A DNA stretch of 64,000 nucleotides from an uncultured Prevotellaceae bacterium (lineage in GTDB: Bacteria > Bacteroidota > Bacteroidia > Bacteroidales > Bacteroidaceae), in the NCBI GenBank assembly GCA_947305005.1, contig CAMZCM010000004.1:108680-172679 (forward strand), in the 5' to 3' direction. Below are positions 52,020-61,542 of the stretch, piece by piece. The notes below the pieces were generated by a model. It did not search any database and had not been told where the DNA came from. It saw only the letters and a program-made list of their open reading frames with translations. Position numbers and translations under genes: made by a program. The number at the start of each line of letters is the position of its first letter. Position 1 is the stretch's first letter.

Positions 52020-53327
52020 ATGTTCTACTATTCAACCAATCATACAGCAGCTCGCGCCACTCTGCGCGACGCCGTCGTCCGTGGTCTCGCTGAGGATCGC
52101 GGCCTTTATATGCCTGAGGTCATCAAGCTGCTTCCCGCCGTTTTCTGGGACGAAATCGCAGACCTCTCTTTTCAGGATATTGCCTATCGCGTCGCCGATG
52201 CATTCTTCGGTGAGGACGTAGAGGCAGAGGCGCTCCGTCGCATCGTCAATGACACCCTCTCCTTCGATGTCCCCGCTGTGCGCGTTGAGGATAACATCTT
52301 TGCTTTGGAACTTTTCCATGGCCCCACCCTTGCCTTTAAGGATGTGGGCGCCCGTTTCATGGCCAGACTGCTGCAATACTTCACCTCCTCTGTGAATGTC
52401 CTCGTGGCCACCTCCGGTGACACTGGTTCTGCTGTAGCCAACGGTTTCCTCGGTGTGGAAGGTATTCATGTCTATGTCCTATACCCCAAGGGCAAGGTAT
52501 CACCCATTCAGGAGTGCCAATTCACCACCCTCGGACAGAACATCACCGCCATTGAGGTCGATGGTGTCTTCGATGACTGTCAGGCACTCGTCAAATCAGC
52601 CTTTATGGATCAGGAGTTGAACGCCCACATGCGTCTAACTTCCGCCAACAGCATCAATGTGGCCCGCTTCCTCCCCCAGGCATTCTACTATTTCTATGCC
52701 TATGCACAGCTCCGCAAGAGTGGCAACGTCGTCGGAAAGGCCTCTGCTGACAGCAATCTCGTGGTTTGCGTTCCGTCCGGCAACTTCGGGAATATCTGTT
52801 CCGCCCTCTTCGGCCATGCCATGGGCTTACCCGTGAAGCGTTTCATCGCTTCCAACAACGCCAACGACATCTTCTACAACTACCTCCACACTGGCGTTTA
52901 CTCTCCTAAACCCTCCAAACAGACCATTGCCAATGCCATGGATGTCGGCGACCCTTCCAACTTTGCCCGCATTCTGGAACTATACAAAGGCAACCACGCC
53001 ACTATCACCAGCCTCATCTCCGGCGCCACTTACACCGACGACCAGATTGCGGAGACTATGCGCGGGTGTTACACTAGCACTGGCTACATCCTCGATCCTC
53101 ATGGTGCTTGTGGCTACCGTGCCCTGAAGGAGCAGTTGCAACCTGGCGAGGTAGGCGTATTCCTGGAGACAGCCCATCCAGCCAAGTTCAAGGACACCGT
53201 GGACCGCATCCTCGGTATAGACCTTCCTATACCCGAAAAGCTGCAAGCCTTCATGAGAGGACAAAAACAATCTGTTCCCATGACCAAGGACTTTGCTGAT
53301 TTCAAAGCCTACCTCATGCAACAATAA
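52020..53327 (+). CDS. thrC: Threonine synthase
   Basis: MFYYSTNHTAARATLRDAVVRGLAEDRGLYMPE, LFHGPTLAFKDVGARFMARLL, ATSGDTGSAVANGF. Confidence 0.97.
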   Translation: MFYYSTNHTAARATLRDAVVRGLAEDRGLYMPEVIKLLPAVFWDEIADLSFQDIAYRVADAFFGEDVEAEALRRIVNDTLSFDVPAVRVEDNIFALELFHGPTLAFKDVGARFMARLLQYFTSSVNVLVATSGDTGSAVANGFLGVEGIHVYVLYPKGKVSPIQECQFTTLGQNITAIEVDGVFDDCQALVKSAFMDQELNAHMRLTSANSINVARFLPQAFYYFYAYAQLRKSGNVVGKASADSNLVVCVPSGNFGNICSALFGHAMGLPVKRFIASNNANDIFYNYLHTGVYSPKPSKQTIANAMDVGDPSNFARILELYKGNHATITSLISGATYTDDQIAETMRGCYTSTGYILDPHGACGYRALKEQLQPGEVGVFLETAHPAKFKDTVDRILGIDLPIPEKLQAFMRGQKQSVPMTKDFADFKAYLMQQ

Positions 53328-53356
53328 TCGTCTGTCAGATTGTAGCCAGCAAAAGT

Positions 53357-53389
53357 GGACAAAATGTCCTCTTTTTGGACATTATGACA
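53357..53389. promoter_or_regulatory. Paired candidate operators GGACAAAATGTCC and GGACATTATGACA upstream of hsp20
   Basis: Two 13-mers starting 20 bp apart; the first is a 5+5 dyad; cores resemble the groES-upstream TGACAAATTGGCA. Confidence 0.4.
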
Positions 53390-53404
53390 TGATAATGAAC
53401 GCAT

Positions 53405-53440
53405 TAAGCGTGCCAAACCTCCTTGGCACGCTTATTGTTT
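53405..53440 (+). terminator. thrC terminator (or hsp20 5' leader hairpin)
   Basis: Perfect 12-bp stem TAAGCGTGCCAA / TTGGCACGCTTA, 6-nt loop, then TTGTTT. Confidence 0.7.
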
Positions 53441-53522
53441 ATGGTAAAGTGAACGCCGATGCGAAAGCGGAGGCGCCACAAAAAGAAAATGTTTAACCAT
53501 TAAATGATAGGAGGTTTTAACT

Positions 53523-53948
53523 ATGTTACCCGTAATGTTTAAGAACAGTTGGTTCCCCACCGTATTCGATGATTTCTTTAACACCGATATCGTACCAGCA
53601 ACACATCGTACAGCACCTGCTGTCAACGTAAAAGTCGATGAGAATGCTTACACCATGGAAGTGGCAGCTCCAGGTTTGAAGAAAGAATACTGCCGCATCA
53701 GTATCAACGACGAAGGCAACCTGAACATCGCCATCGAAAATAAGTTCGAGCACAAGGAGGAGGATAAGAAAGAGCACTATCTGCGTCGTGAGTTCTCTTA
53801 CACCAACTACCAACAGGCCTACTCACTGCCTGAGGATGTCCAGAAGGATGGCATCACGGCAAAGGTCGAGGACGGTGTCTTAACAATTGTGCTGCCGAAG
53901 CAGAAGAAAGAAGAGGTGAAGGTTTCACGCAGCATTGACATCGCTTAA
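53523..53948 (+). CDS. Hsp20/alpha-crystallin family small heat shock protein
   Basis: APAVNVKVDENAYTMEVAAPGLKKEYCRISI; GVLTIVLPKQKKEE. Confidence 0.95.
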   Translation: MLPVMFKNSWFPTVFDDFFNTDIVPATHRTAPAVNVKVDENAYTMEVAAPGLKKEYCRISINDEGNLNIAIENKFEHKEEDKKEHYLRREFSYTNYQQAYSLPEDVQKDGITAKVEDGVLTIVLPKQKKEEVKVSRSIDIA

Positions 53949-53968
53949 ACGACACAACCCAAAATAGT

Positions 53969-54001
53969 AAAAGCCCCGCACGTCAAGTGTGGGGCTTTTT
54001 T
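53969..54001. terminator. Terminator between hsp20 and ispD (convergent)
   Basis: AAAAGCCCCgCAC-gtcaa-GTGtGGGGCTTTT followed by T-run. Confidence 0.82.
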
Positions 54002-54047
54002 TGTTCCGCTACTGTTCCGCAATTGCGCAGCTACTGCTCCGCAAATG

Positions 54048-54725
54048 CTACACTAGGGTTTCTGCGATGCGAAGATCAAAGGGAGTCGTGATTTTGATGT
54101 TCTCGCGATTGCCTTCGACCAGGGTGATAGGGTGCCCGAGAGCCTCTACAACCGAAGCATCGTCCGTGAAAGTGGAGCGATAGGGTTGCTCATAAGCCCG
54201 GCGCAAGAGAGATAATTGGAAAGTTTGGGGCGTCTGTACCAGGCGGTATTTGCTTCGGTCACAGGTCACAGAACCTTGGTCAGTCAGTTCACGCACGGTC
54301 TCTACAACGGGAGTCACTGGAACAGCAGCGCCATGCAGACGGGCTGCCTCATAAGAACGGCGAATCACTTCATCTGCCACAAAAGGCCGCACCCCATCAT
54401 GCACCCCCACTATCGCCCCCTCTTCCTGAGCCTGCGAGAGTGCTGGGATACAGTTGAGACCGTTCAGAACCGAATGGAAACGGGTTTCACCGCCGTCGGC
54501 AATGGTATGGGGTAACGTAAAGGCGTGTTGCCGGCATAGCTCACGCCAAAAATCTTGTTGATCTTTGGGAAGAACGAGAATAAGATGCATACCTGAAATA
54601 GCACGTTCAAAAGCTTCGAGCGTGTGCATCAACACAGGTCGTCCACCGATGGGGAGGAACTGCTTGGGCAACTCCGTACCCATCCGCAGCCCTTTTCCGC
54701 CAGCAACAATGATGCAATAGTTCAT
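54048..54725 (-). CDS. ispD: 2-C-methyl-D-erythritol 4-phosphate cytidylyltransferase
   Basis: [43 protein letters not shown]. Confidence 0.96.
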   Translation of the reverse strand: MNYCIIVAGGKGLRMGTELPKQFLPIGGRPVLMHTLEAFERAISGMHLILVLPKDQQDFWRELCRQHAFTLPHTIADGGETRFHSVLNGLNCIPALSQAQEEGAIVGVHDGVRPFVADEVIRRSYEAARLHGAAVPVTPVVETVRELTDQGSVTCDRSKYRLVQTPQTFQLSLLRRAYEQPYRSTFTDDASVVEALGHPITLVEGNRENIKITTPFDLRIAETLV

Positions 54726-55273
54726 TTCACTTCATTCCAAAGCATCCCTTGGCGCAAAGCATCTGCGCTGGCCTTGTCTTTCATGCGTTCCACGATGGTA
54801 TAGGCGAACTCAAAGACTGCGGCAGGCCCCTTACCCGTGATAAAGAGATCATCTTGCTCCACAAGCGCGCCTGTGCAAATAGCACCCGTCAGTTCACTCT
54901 CAATGCCAGGATAGCAGGTAGCCCGTTTGCCATCAAGCATACCCAAACGACCTAATACCAACGGTGCTGCACAGATAGCAGCTACGGGGCGGTTCAGATA
55001 AACATGATCACGAATACGTTCGTTCAAGTCTTCACAAGTAGCGAGGTTCGTAGAACCAGGCATACCACCAGGCAACACAAGCATATCAGCATCGAAGAAA
55101 TCAGCCTCGCTTAACAACGCATCAGCTTCAATCCGAATGCCGTGAGCACCTGTAACGAGACGCTGACCAGTGATAGAAACGATTTGCAAATCTAAGCCTG
55201 CACGACGAATAATATCGGCGGTTCCAAGAGCTTCCAACTCCTCTGTACCTGTAGCAATGAATAGGTAAATCAT
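54722..55273 (-). CDS. DJ-1/PfpI family protein
   Basis: [48 protein letters not shown] nucleophile elbow. Confidence 0.93.
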   Translation of the reverse strand: MIYLFIATGTEELEALGTADIIRRAGLDLQIVSITGQRLVTGAHGIRIEADALLSEADFFDADMLVLPGGMPGSTNLATCEDLNERIRDHVYLNRPVAAICAAPLVLGRLGMLDGKRATCYPGIESELTGAICTGALVEQDDLFITGKGPAAVFEFAYTIVERMKDKASADALRQGMLWNEVK

Positions 55274-55278
55274 AGTAG

Positions 55279-55995
55279 TTATTTGTTTAATTGTGCTAAA
55301 TATTGTCGGATAGTTTCTTCGAGGCCCAGATAGAGGGCATCGCAGATGAGTGCGTGGCCAATGCTAACCTCGTCTGTCCAAGGTATTTGTTCTTTGTAGT
55401 AGGCCAAGTTCTGAAGATTGAGGTCGTGACCCGCATTCAGACCGAGCCCGAGGGCATGAGCCGCTTTGGCGGCCCGCACAAAGGGAGCAATAGCGGCTTC
55501 ACGATCAGCTTCATAACCTGCGGCGTAAGGTTCAGTGTAGAGTTCTACGCGGTCAGCGCCGGCACGTGCAGCGTAGTCCACCATCTCCTCCTCGGCATTG
55601 ACGAAGATGCTCACACGGATACCAGCCTCGTGAAAGCGGGCAGTGACATCAGTGAGGAAGTTCAGGTGTGTCTTCGTGTCCCAACCATGATTCGAAGTGA
55701 TCTGATCGTGGCCATCGGGCACCAACGTCACCTGCGTCGGACGGTTCTCCAACACCAAAGCAATGAACTCAGAGATTGGATTTCCCTCGATATTGAACTC
55801 AGTGGTCAGCTTCGGTCGCAGGTCTCTCACATCCTGATAACGAATGTGCCGTTCATCCGGACGAGGATGAACAGTAATGCCCTGCGCACCAAAGCGCTCA
55901 CAGTCAAGCGCCACCTGCAGTACGTTGGGATTATTACCACCACGCGCATTGCGGATGGTAGCTACTTTATTGATATTAACGCTCAGTTTTGTCAT
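55279..55995 (-). CDS. pdxJ: Pyridoxine 5'-phosphate synthase
   Basis: [48 protein letters not shown]. Confidence 0.97.
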   Translation of the reverse strand: MTKLSVNINKVATIRNARGGNNPNVLQVALDCERFGAQGITVHPRPDERHIRYQDVRDLRPKLTTEFNIEGNPISEFIALVLENRPTQVTLVPDGHDQITSNHGWDTKTHLNFLTDVTARFHEAGIRVSIFVNAEEEMVDYAARAGADRVELYTEPYAAGYEADREAAIAPFVRAAKAAHALGLGLNAGHDLNLQNLAYYKEQIPWTDEVSIGHALICDALYLGLEETIRQYLAQLNK

Positions 55996-56056
55996 ATTTC
56001 AAGCCCTAGCTGGATTGTTTCTGCGGCAAAAATAGGAAAAATCCGAGATAAATGTG

Positions 56057-56064
56057 TACTTTTG
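56057..56064 (+). promoter_or_regulatory. -7 box TACTTTTG for NAD kinase
   Basis: TACTTTTG 21 nt upstream of ATG 56086. Confidence 0.5.
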
Positions 56065-56085
56065 TGGCGAAAATCATTGAAAAGT

Positions 56086-56970
56086 ATGCGTAAACTTCGT
56101 TTTGCTCTATTTGGGAACCCTTTCCAAGCGAAGAAATCGGCTTCCGTGCAGAAGCTCCTCTGTCTCTTGGAGGAGCGTCAGGCAGCCTTGCAAATTGACG
56201 AGGCTTTCTATCGTTTTCTGACGAAAGACCTACAAATTGATATACCCGCGTCCGTACAAGTCGTCGCCAACAGCACGTTTGATGCCGACTTCCTGATTTC
56301 CATGGGCGGCGACGGCACGTTTTTGGAGGCAGCACGCCGTGTTGGCGACACTCAAATACCCATTCTCGGTGTCAACATGGGGCGTCTGGGCTTCTTGGCT
56401 GATGTCCTACCTGAGAACATGGAAAACGCAGTGCGGCAAATCTACGATGGCGAGTACAGCGTCGAAGAACGTTGCGTGTTGCAGCTGGAATATGACAACG
56501 GTCATCCAGAAGGATTTCCCTACGCGCTTAACGAGGTAGCTCTGCTCAAGCGTGATGTCTCATCCATGATTTCTATTCGCGTGGATATCAATGGCGAGTA
56601 TTTAGCCACCTATCAGGCTGACGGCCTGATCATCAACACCCCCACGGGTTCTACGGGTTATGCCCTCTCCGTCGGTGGCCCCATCATGCAGCCTGGAAGT
56701 CGCACCTTGGGTTTGGTTCCTGTAGCACCTCACTCGCTGACCGTACGACCGGTCACATTGACCGACGATTCTGTGATTACGCTGAAGGTCTCCTCGCGCA
56801 ACCACCGTTTCCTGGTAGCCCTCGACGGCCGCAGCGAGATGTGTACCGAAGACGTGCGACTCACCATTCGTCGTGCGCCCTATATGATTAAGGTAGTAAA
56901 ACGCCCCGGCCAGAACTTTTTCCGTACCCTGCGTACGAAATTGATGTGGGGCACTGATCCAAGAGAGTGA
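56086..56970 (+). CDS. nadK: NAD kinase
   Basis: LISMGGDGTFLEAAR, GVNMGRLGFLADV, NTPTGSTGYALSVGGPI. The provided ORF start (55303) is antisense extension into pdxJ. Confidence 0.95.
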   Translation: MRKLRFALFGNPFQAKKSASVQKLLCLLEERQAALQIDEAFYRFLTKDLQIDIPASVQVVANSTFDADFLISMGGDGTFLEAARRVGDTQIPILGVNMGRLGFLADVLPENMENAVRQIYDGEYSVEERCVLQLEYDNGHPEGFPYALNEVALLKRDVSSMISIRVDINGEYLATYQADGLIINTPTGSTGYALSVGGPIMQPGSRTLGLVPVAPHSLTVRPVTLTDDSVITLKVSSRNHRFLVALDGRSEMCTEDVRLTIRRAPYMIKVVKRPGQNFFRTLRTKLMWGTDPRE

Positions 56971-58661
56971 AAGTAGGTAACGAGAAATACAGCACACGGC
57001 AACTGCTGGCTTGGTTCTGGCATATCTTCCGACAAGTAAAGTTGCAGTCATTCATCAACGCCATGAGCGGCGTTGTTCGTGTGGGCTTGGACTTCGCCTT
57101 CATCTGGGCCACCAAACTGGCCATCGACCTTGCTACAGGAGTCTCATCCTCTTCTTTCATCCCCCATCCCACAACGCTCTTCGGAGCCGGTGTCCTACTG
57201 GTTTGCATCATGGTTTTGCAGTTGGCCTTGGGTTACTTAGGACGTTGGATTGCAGCTTTGATGGGCGTTGAGGCGCAGAACCGGATGCAACGCCATATCT
57301 TTGAGCATCTGCTGCGCAGCGAATGGCGAGGCAAGGAACAACGCCACAGTGGCGATGTCCTGAACCGCATGGTCAGTGACAGCCAGACGGTAGTCAACGT
57401 GGTGACTGACACCATTCCGCAAGCCTTGGCCGTGCTGGTGCGTCTTGTCTGTGCCTTCTTCTTCCTCTTTTCCATGGACGCCATGCTGGCCATAGGAGTG
57501 ACAGCCATCTTGCCTGTCTTTATTCTATTGAGTCGTCTGTATATCAACCGAATGCGGGCCATCACACGAGAGGTTCGTCAGACGGACAGCCACATACAGG
57601 CCACCCTGCAGGAGAGCATCCAGCATCGCCTGGTGCTAAAGACCTTGGAACGTGTACCGCTACTCGTTAAGACATTGTCCTCCTTACAGGCTACCCTACG
57701 CTGCCAGGTTCGTTATCGTACCCTATTCTCCTCAACATCGAACCTGATCCTAAATATCGGCTTCGGCGGCGCTTATCTCTTCGCCTTCCTGTGGAGCGTT
57801 AATCGCTTGGCCGATGGCGTCATCACCTTCGGCATGATGACCGCCTTCATCCAACTCTGTGGTCAGATTCAGGGGCCTTTCCGCGAACTCACCCATTTTA
57901 TTCCCGCTATCATTAGCAGCTTCACGGCAGCCGAACGACTCATGGAGTTAGAGGAAACACCGCTCGAGGACGACGGCGAGCCCATCCGTTTCTCTCACGG
58001 TGCCGGCATCCGCATCACCGACCTTACCTTTGCCTACGACACCCATAGCCGTCATATCTTCCAACACGCGAACTACGACTTCCCCTCAGGTTCCACCACC
58101 GCCATCCTTGGCGAGACCGGTGCCGGCAAGACCACACTCATCCGCTTGATACTGGCCTTGTTGAAGCCCAACGAGGGAGCAGTGGAAATGTATTCTGATA
58201 GCGAAACGGCAGTGCCCGTCAGCGCCCGTACGCGTTGCAATCTGGTATATGTTCCGCAGGGCAACTCCCTCTTCAGCGGCACTTTGCGTTGGAATTTGCA
58301 GATGGGTAAGCCTGATGCCACAGAGGCTGAGATGTTTGAGGCGCTTCGCTTGGCGTGTGCCGACTTTGTCAACACGCTGCCCGACGGACTCGACACCCGC
58401 ATCGGCGAGGGTGGTGCTGGACTCTCCGAGGGTCAGGCACAACGTATCGCCATCGCCCGAGCCCTTCTGCGACAAGGTTGCATCTTGTTGCTCGACGAGG
58501 CCACCAGTGCCCTCGATCAACAGACCGAGCAGGCGTTGTTGAAGAACCTCGTTGAGCACCACCAGCAACTGTCCGTCAAGCCCACCCTTATCTTCATCAC
58601 CCACCGTACGGCCGTGGTGGAGCATTGTTCACAAGTCATCACGCTGGAGAAGAAAAAATGA
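56967..58661 (+). CDS. ABC transporter, fused permease/ATPase
   Basis: ILGETGAGKTTLIRLI Walker A, LSEGQAQRIAIARALL signature, ILLLDEATSALD Walker B. Confidence 0.95.
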   Translation: MKVGNEKYSTRQLLAWFWHIFRQVKLQSFINAMSGVVRVGLDFAFIWATKLAIDLATGVSSSSFIPHPTTLFGAGVLLVCIMVLQLALGYLGRWIAALMGVEAQNRMQRHIFEHLLRSEWRGKEQRHSGDVLNRMVSDSQTVVNVVTDTIPQALAVLVRLVCAFFFLFSMDAMLAIGVTAILPVFILLSRLYINRMRAITREVRQTDSHIQATLQESIQHRLVLKTLERVPLLVKTLSSLQATLRCQVRYRTLFSSTSNLILNIGFGGAYLFAFLWSVNRLADGVITFGMMTAFIQLCGQIQGPFRELTHFIPAIISSFTAAERLMELEETPLEDDGEPIRFSHGAGIRITDLTFAYDTHSRHIFQHANYDFPSGSTTAILGETGAGKTTLIRLILALLKPNEGAVEMYSDSETAVPVSARTRCNLVYVPQGNSLFSGTLRWNLQMGKPDATEAEMFEALRLACADFVNTLPDGLDTRIGEGGAGLSEGQAQRIAIARALLRQGCILLLDEATSALDQQTEQALLKNLVEHHQQLSVKPTLIFITHRTAVVEHCSQVITLEKKK

Positions 58662-59644
58662 AGTCCTCGTTCTTTCATTTTCTCAAAAACTGGACACTGC
58701 CCGTAGCTATCGCCGTGGGCACCGTTTCCTATCTCCTGTTTGCCTATGTCCCTACACTGGATGCTGCCGGCGACGCCCTGCTCCCCTTCTTTGAGACGCT
58801 GCTGCCGCTGACCATCTTCTGCACCCTCTTCATCACCTTCTCCAAGGTCGATTTCCACTTGATGCGTTTGTGCCGCTGGCATCTCTACATCCTCTTGGCC
58901 CAGCTATTATTGGTAGCTCTGTTGGTAGTGCTAATCCTTGGCGTTACTGATGCATCACTCTTCACGCTTCATTCTTCATTCTTCAAGTTTCTCCTTGAAG
59001 CTGTTCTCATCTGCGTCATTGCCCCCTGCGCCTCCGCTTCGCCCGTGGTGACTGCCAAGTTGGGTGGTAACCTGACCCAGATGACCACCTTCGTATTGCT
59101 CTCGTCAGTCGTAGGGTCGCTACTGATTCCAGCCGTCTTTCCCATTTTGGAGCCCCATGACAACGCCGTTTTCTTCATCGCCTTCTTGGCTATCTTGAGA
59201 CGTCTGGCCATTGTTCTGCTGCTCCCCCTGCTCTTAGGCGCCATTGTCCGCCATTGGGTGCAACCCCTATATCGTTGGTTCGTGAACACGCCCGACCTCG
59301 GTTTCTACTGCTGGAGCCTTTCGCTGGCCATCACCACCGGTATCACTGTTCGCAATATCGTGCATAGTCAGGCTGGTCTGTCCCTGTTAGGAGCCATTGC
59401 CCTCCTGACCCTTTTCACCTCTCTCATGCAGTTCATCATTGGCCGTCTTATTGGTCGTGCTGTTGGCGAACACATCTGCACCGGTCAGGCCATGTTCCAG
59501 AAGAATACCGGCCTCGCCATCTGGATTGCTTACACCTTCCTGAACCCTGTCGCCAGCATCGGTGCCGGCTGCTATGTCCTCTGGCAGAACATCATCAACT
59601 CCTACGAACTGTGGCAACACAGGCAAAAAACTACCAATCAGTGA
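58658..59644 (+). CDS. Bile acid:sodium symporter-like (BASS) transporter
   Basis: Multi-TM protein with APCASASPVVTAKLGGNLTQMTTFVLLSS; TGA/ATG overlap with ABC gene. Confidence 0.65.
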   Translation: MKSSFFHFLKNWTLPVAIAVGTVSYLLFAYVPTLDAAGDALLPFFETLLPLTIFCTLFITFSKVDFHLMRLCRWHLYILLAQLLLVALLVVLILGVTDASLFTLHSSFFKFLLEAVLICVIAPCASASPVVTAKLGGNLTQMTTFVLLSSVVGSLLIPAVFPILEPHDNAVFFIAFLAILRRLAIVLLLPLLLGAIVRHWVQPLYRWFVNTPDLGFYCWSLSLAITTGITVRNIVHSQAGLSLLGAIALLTLFTSLMQFIIGRLIGRAVGEHICTGQAMFQKNTGLAIWIAYTFLNPVASIGAGCYVLWQNIINSYELWQHRQKTTNQ

Positions 59645-59870
59645 TTATATTGCGTTTTTCATGAACGATTCACGACACCATTTACGAGACTCGCATCGTC
59701 CGTGTACCCTCCACACCGTCTAAACAGCCGACCGCCCAGGCAGAACCTACTCTCTCTCTCGGCTGCTCCATGCTCTGCGACGACATCCCCTACGACTTAT
59801 TGTCCGGCAATCGCTGATCCTATTGTCAGCCCTCTTATTACCTCACCACCTTCTGATCGTCAGGCCCATT

Positions 59871-60044
59871 TTACGGATACGTCACCGTCCAATCATGTTG
59901 CTCTAACCACTCGCGGGTCAGGACATAGCGTTTAATATGATTCCCAAGAGAATCAGATTTTGGATGACTAGCTATGAAATCGTCCAAACTTTTGTCATTT
60001 ACAGTTCTTGCCGCAAAGTAACTACTTTGTCCTAAGACGGCCAA
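59871..60044 (-). pseudogene. Short in-frame continuation downstream of the Imm-like gene stop codon (remnant?)
   Basis: Reads LAVLGQSSYFAARTVNDKSLDDFIASHPKSDSLGNHIKRYVLTREWLEQHDWTVTYP*, in the same frame as CDS 60057..60923 after a single TAA; no ATG. Confidence 0.35.
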
Positions 60045-60056
60045 AGAAAAAGGGGA

Positions 60057-60923
60057 TTATTTGAGCTTCTGGCCCTTTCTCTTAGCTCTCGTTACCTCAG
60101 CCTTCTTCAGTCTGTCAGGATTATCCCATGCAAGATAGAACTCTTCAGCTGTTATAAATTCGTCATGTTTCCAATTTTCATAACCAAAAGGAGAATCATA
60201 TAAATTATAACCATTCTCAGAAGGTTTCCCTTTTGAGAGTTTTACCACTAAATTAGAAAGAACAACTATTTCCTGAGTAACAGTTTGGTCGACAAAATGC
60301 AAATAGCGTAAGATCGTTTCATCTTCATAATATTTTTTTATATAACTATCTATATTGTTTCGTGGAATTCGCTTGATTAGGTCGTATTCTTTGTGCGTGC
60401 CTTTGTAATAACCATATTGCATACGATCAACTATTGAAGGATATGGAAATACAGGTCCTAATTCAATTATAGCAATATATTTTGGGGATAATTTCCCTAC
60501 AGGTATTGATTTCTCACTCACATGCCAAACATACCAATTATCAAGAGGATTGATAGGCGTTAATTGAATGGAGGGGAAACCATTAGGAGTATTTTCAATA
60601 ATAGTATTGAATTCTTGAGTCTGTCCGAAAAGGACTTCTTTTAAATCCTTTTCACCAATATCATTGCTTCGTCCAACTTTGTACCAAGCGTTATTTAAGA
60701 TGCCATCACGTAAAATTGTATGTGCATAAAATGCAATTTTGTCCTCTACAACCACCCCTAAATCCGGTTCCGCTTCAAGGGTATAGTGAGTCGTGAAAAC
60801 CCTGATCACCGAACTATTCAGCTGACATAAATCATTTGCCACATATTGGAAATAGCATTTTTCTCTATCACCTATTTTCGCACAGAAAATATCACCTATT
60901 TTTGTAACAATCCGTTTTGCCAT
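60057..60923 (-). CDS. Candidate immunity protein (Imm26-like) downstream of GIY-YIG toxin tip
   Basis: KIGDIFCAKIGDREKCYFQYVANDLCQLNSSVIRVF pattern; lies 14 nt after the toxin tip. Confidence 0.55.
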   Translation of the reverse strand: MAKRIVTKIGDIFCAKIGDREKCYFQYVANDLCQLNSSVIRVFTTHYTLEAEPDLGVVVEDKIAFYAHTILRDGILNNAWYKVGRSNDIGEKDLKEVLFGQTQEFNTIIENTPNGFPSIQLTPINPLDNWYVWHVSEKSIPVGKLSPKYIAIIELGPVFPYPSIVDRMQYGYYKGTHKEYDLIKRIPRNNIDSYIKKYYEDETILRYLHFVDQTVTQEIVVLSNLVVKLSKGKPSENGYNLYDSPFGYENWKHDEFITAEEFYLAWDNPDRLKKAEVTRAKRKGQKLK

Positions 60924-60937
60924 TTGTATTTATATTA

Positions 60938-61261
60938 TTATGGTTTTATATTATATAAATTCCACCATTTGGGCGCGATCTCGTTCCTAAGATTTAATAA
61001 AGGCCCATTTGCTCCGAATCCAAATCGATTTATTAATTGTTGTTCTAATATCCTTGCTTGCATCCTTGACAACTCTCCAGTGCCTTCTATTGTTTGATAT
61101 AAAAGATTCGCTCGTGCCGTGTTAGAATGCCAATGTTCATTAAAGCGTATCATTGGGTCTCGTTTTGTTATACCGATATATTTTACCTGAGATGTATTCC
61201 TGTCATATCCATAGTATACAGAATAAGATCCATCTTGATATTGGGCGTTTTTGGAGTTCAA
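60938..61261 (-). CDS. Orphan polymorphic-toxin C-terminal tip with GIY-YIG nuclease-like fold
   Basis: YSVYYGYDRNTSQVKYIGITKRDPMIRFNEHW; ARILEQQLINRFGF..LLNLRNEIAPKWWNLYNIKP; only a TTG start, no export signal. Confidence 0.7.
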   Translation of the reverse strand: MNSKNAQYQDGSYSVYYGYDRNTSQVKYIGITKRDPMIRFNEHWHSNTARANLLYQTIEGTGELSRMQARILEQQLINRFGFGANGPLLNLRNEIAPKWWNLYNIKP

Positions 61262-61514
61262 ACAGCTTTTGGGGATTCAATTCGGTAAAAATTGTAGTAT
61301 TTTGTAATGGAGCACAACGTCCTCCGTCAATAAGTTCTCTGATAGTTGGTGATAGCGTATCTGGGTAATTATAAGATATATGAACTACAATCGTATCTGT
61401 ACTATTATTTCTAAAAGAGATAAAAGGGTAGCTGAAGGTTTCTATAAGATGCTCACAGCCAAAGGGTATGATTAATAAAAATATAGTTATTATGAATGAT
61501 ATATTTCTTTTCAT
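61203..61514 (-). CDS. Small lipoprotein with probably replaced C-terminus (candidate immunity protein)
   Basis: Lipobox LLIIPFGC; NNSTDTIVVHISYNYPDTLSPTIREL; 3' end overlaps the GIY-YIG tip out of frame. Confidence 0.55.
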   Translation of the reverse strand: MKRNISFIITIFLLIIPFGCEHLIETFSYPFISFRNNSTDTIVVHISYNYPDTLSPTIRELIDGGRCAPLQNTTIFTELNPQKLFELQKRPISRWILFCILWI

Positions 61515-61542
61515 ACTGGAAATTTTATAACGTGAAATATTA

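Noticed and set aside
54008-54050. 22-bp imperfect direct repeat GCTACTGTTCCGCAATTGCGCA / GCTACTGCTCCGCAAATGC
   Set aside because: Only two imperfect copies between a terminator and the end of ispD; likely slippage, no functional evidence.
55303-56085. N-terminal 261 aa of the 555-aa + ORF
   Set aside because: Antisense to pdxJ. NAD kinase proper starts at ATG 56086 behind a TAnnTTTG box, so this is not a fusion protein.
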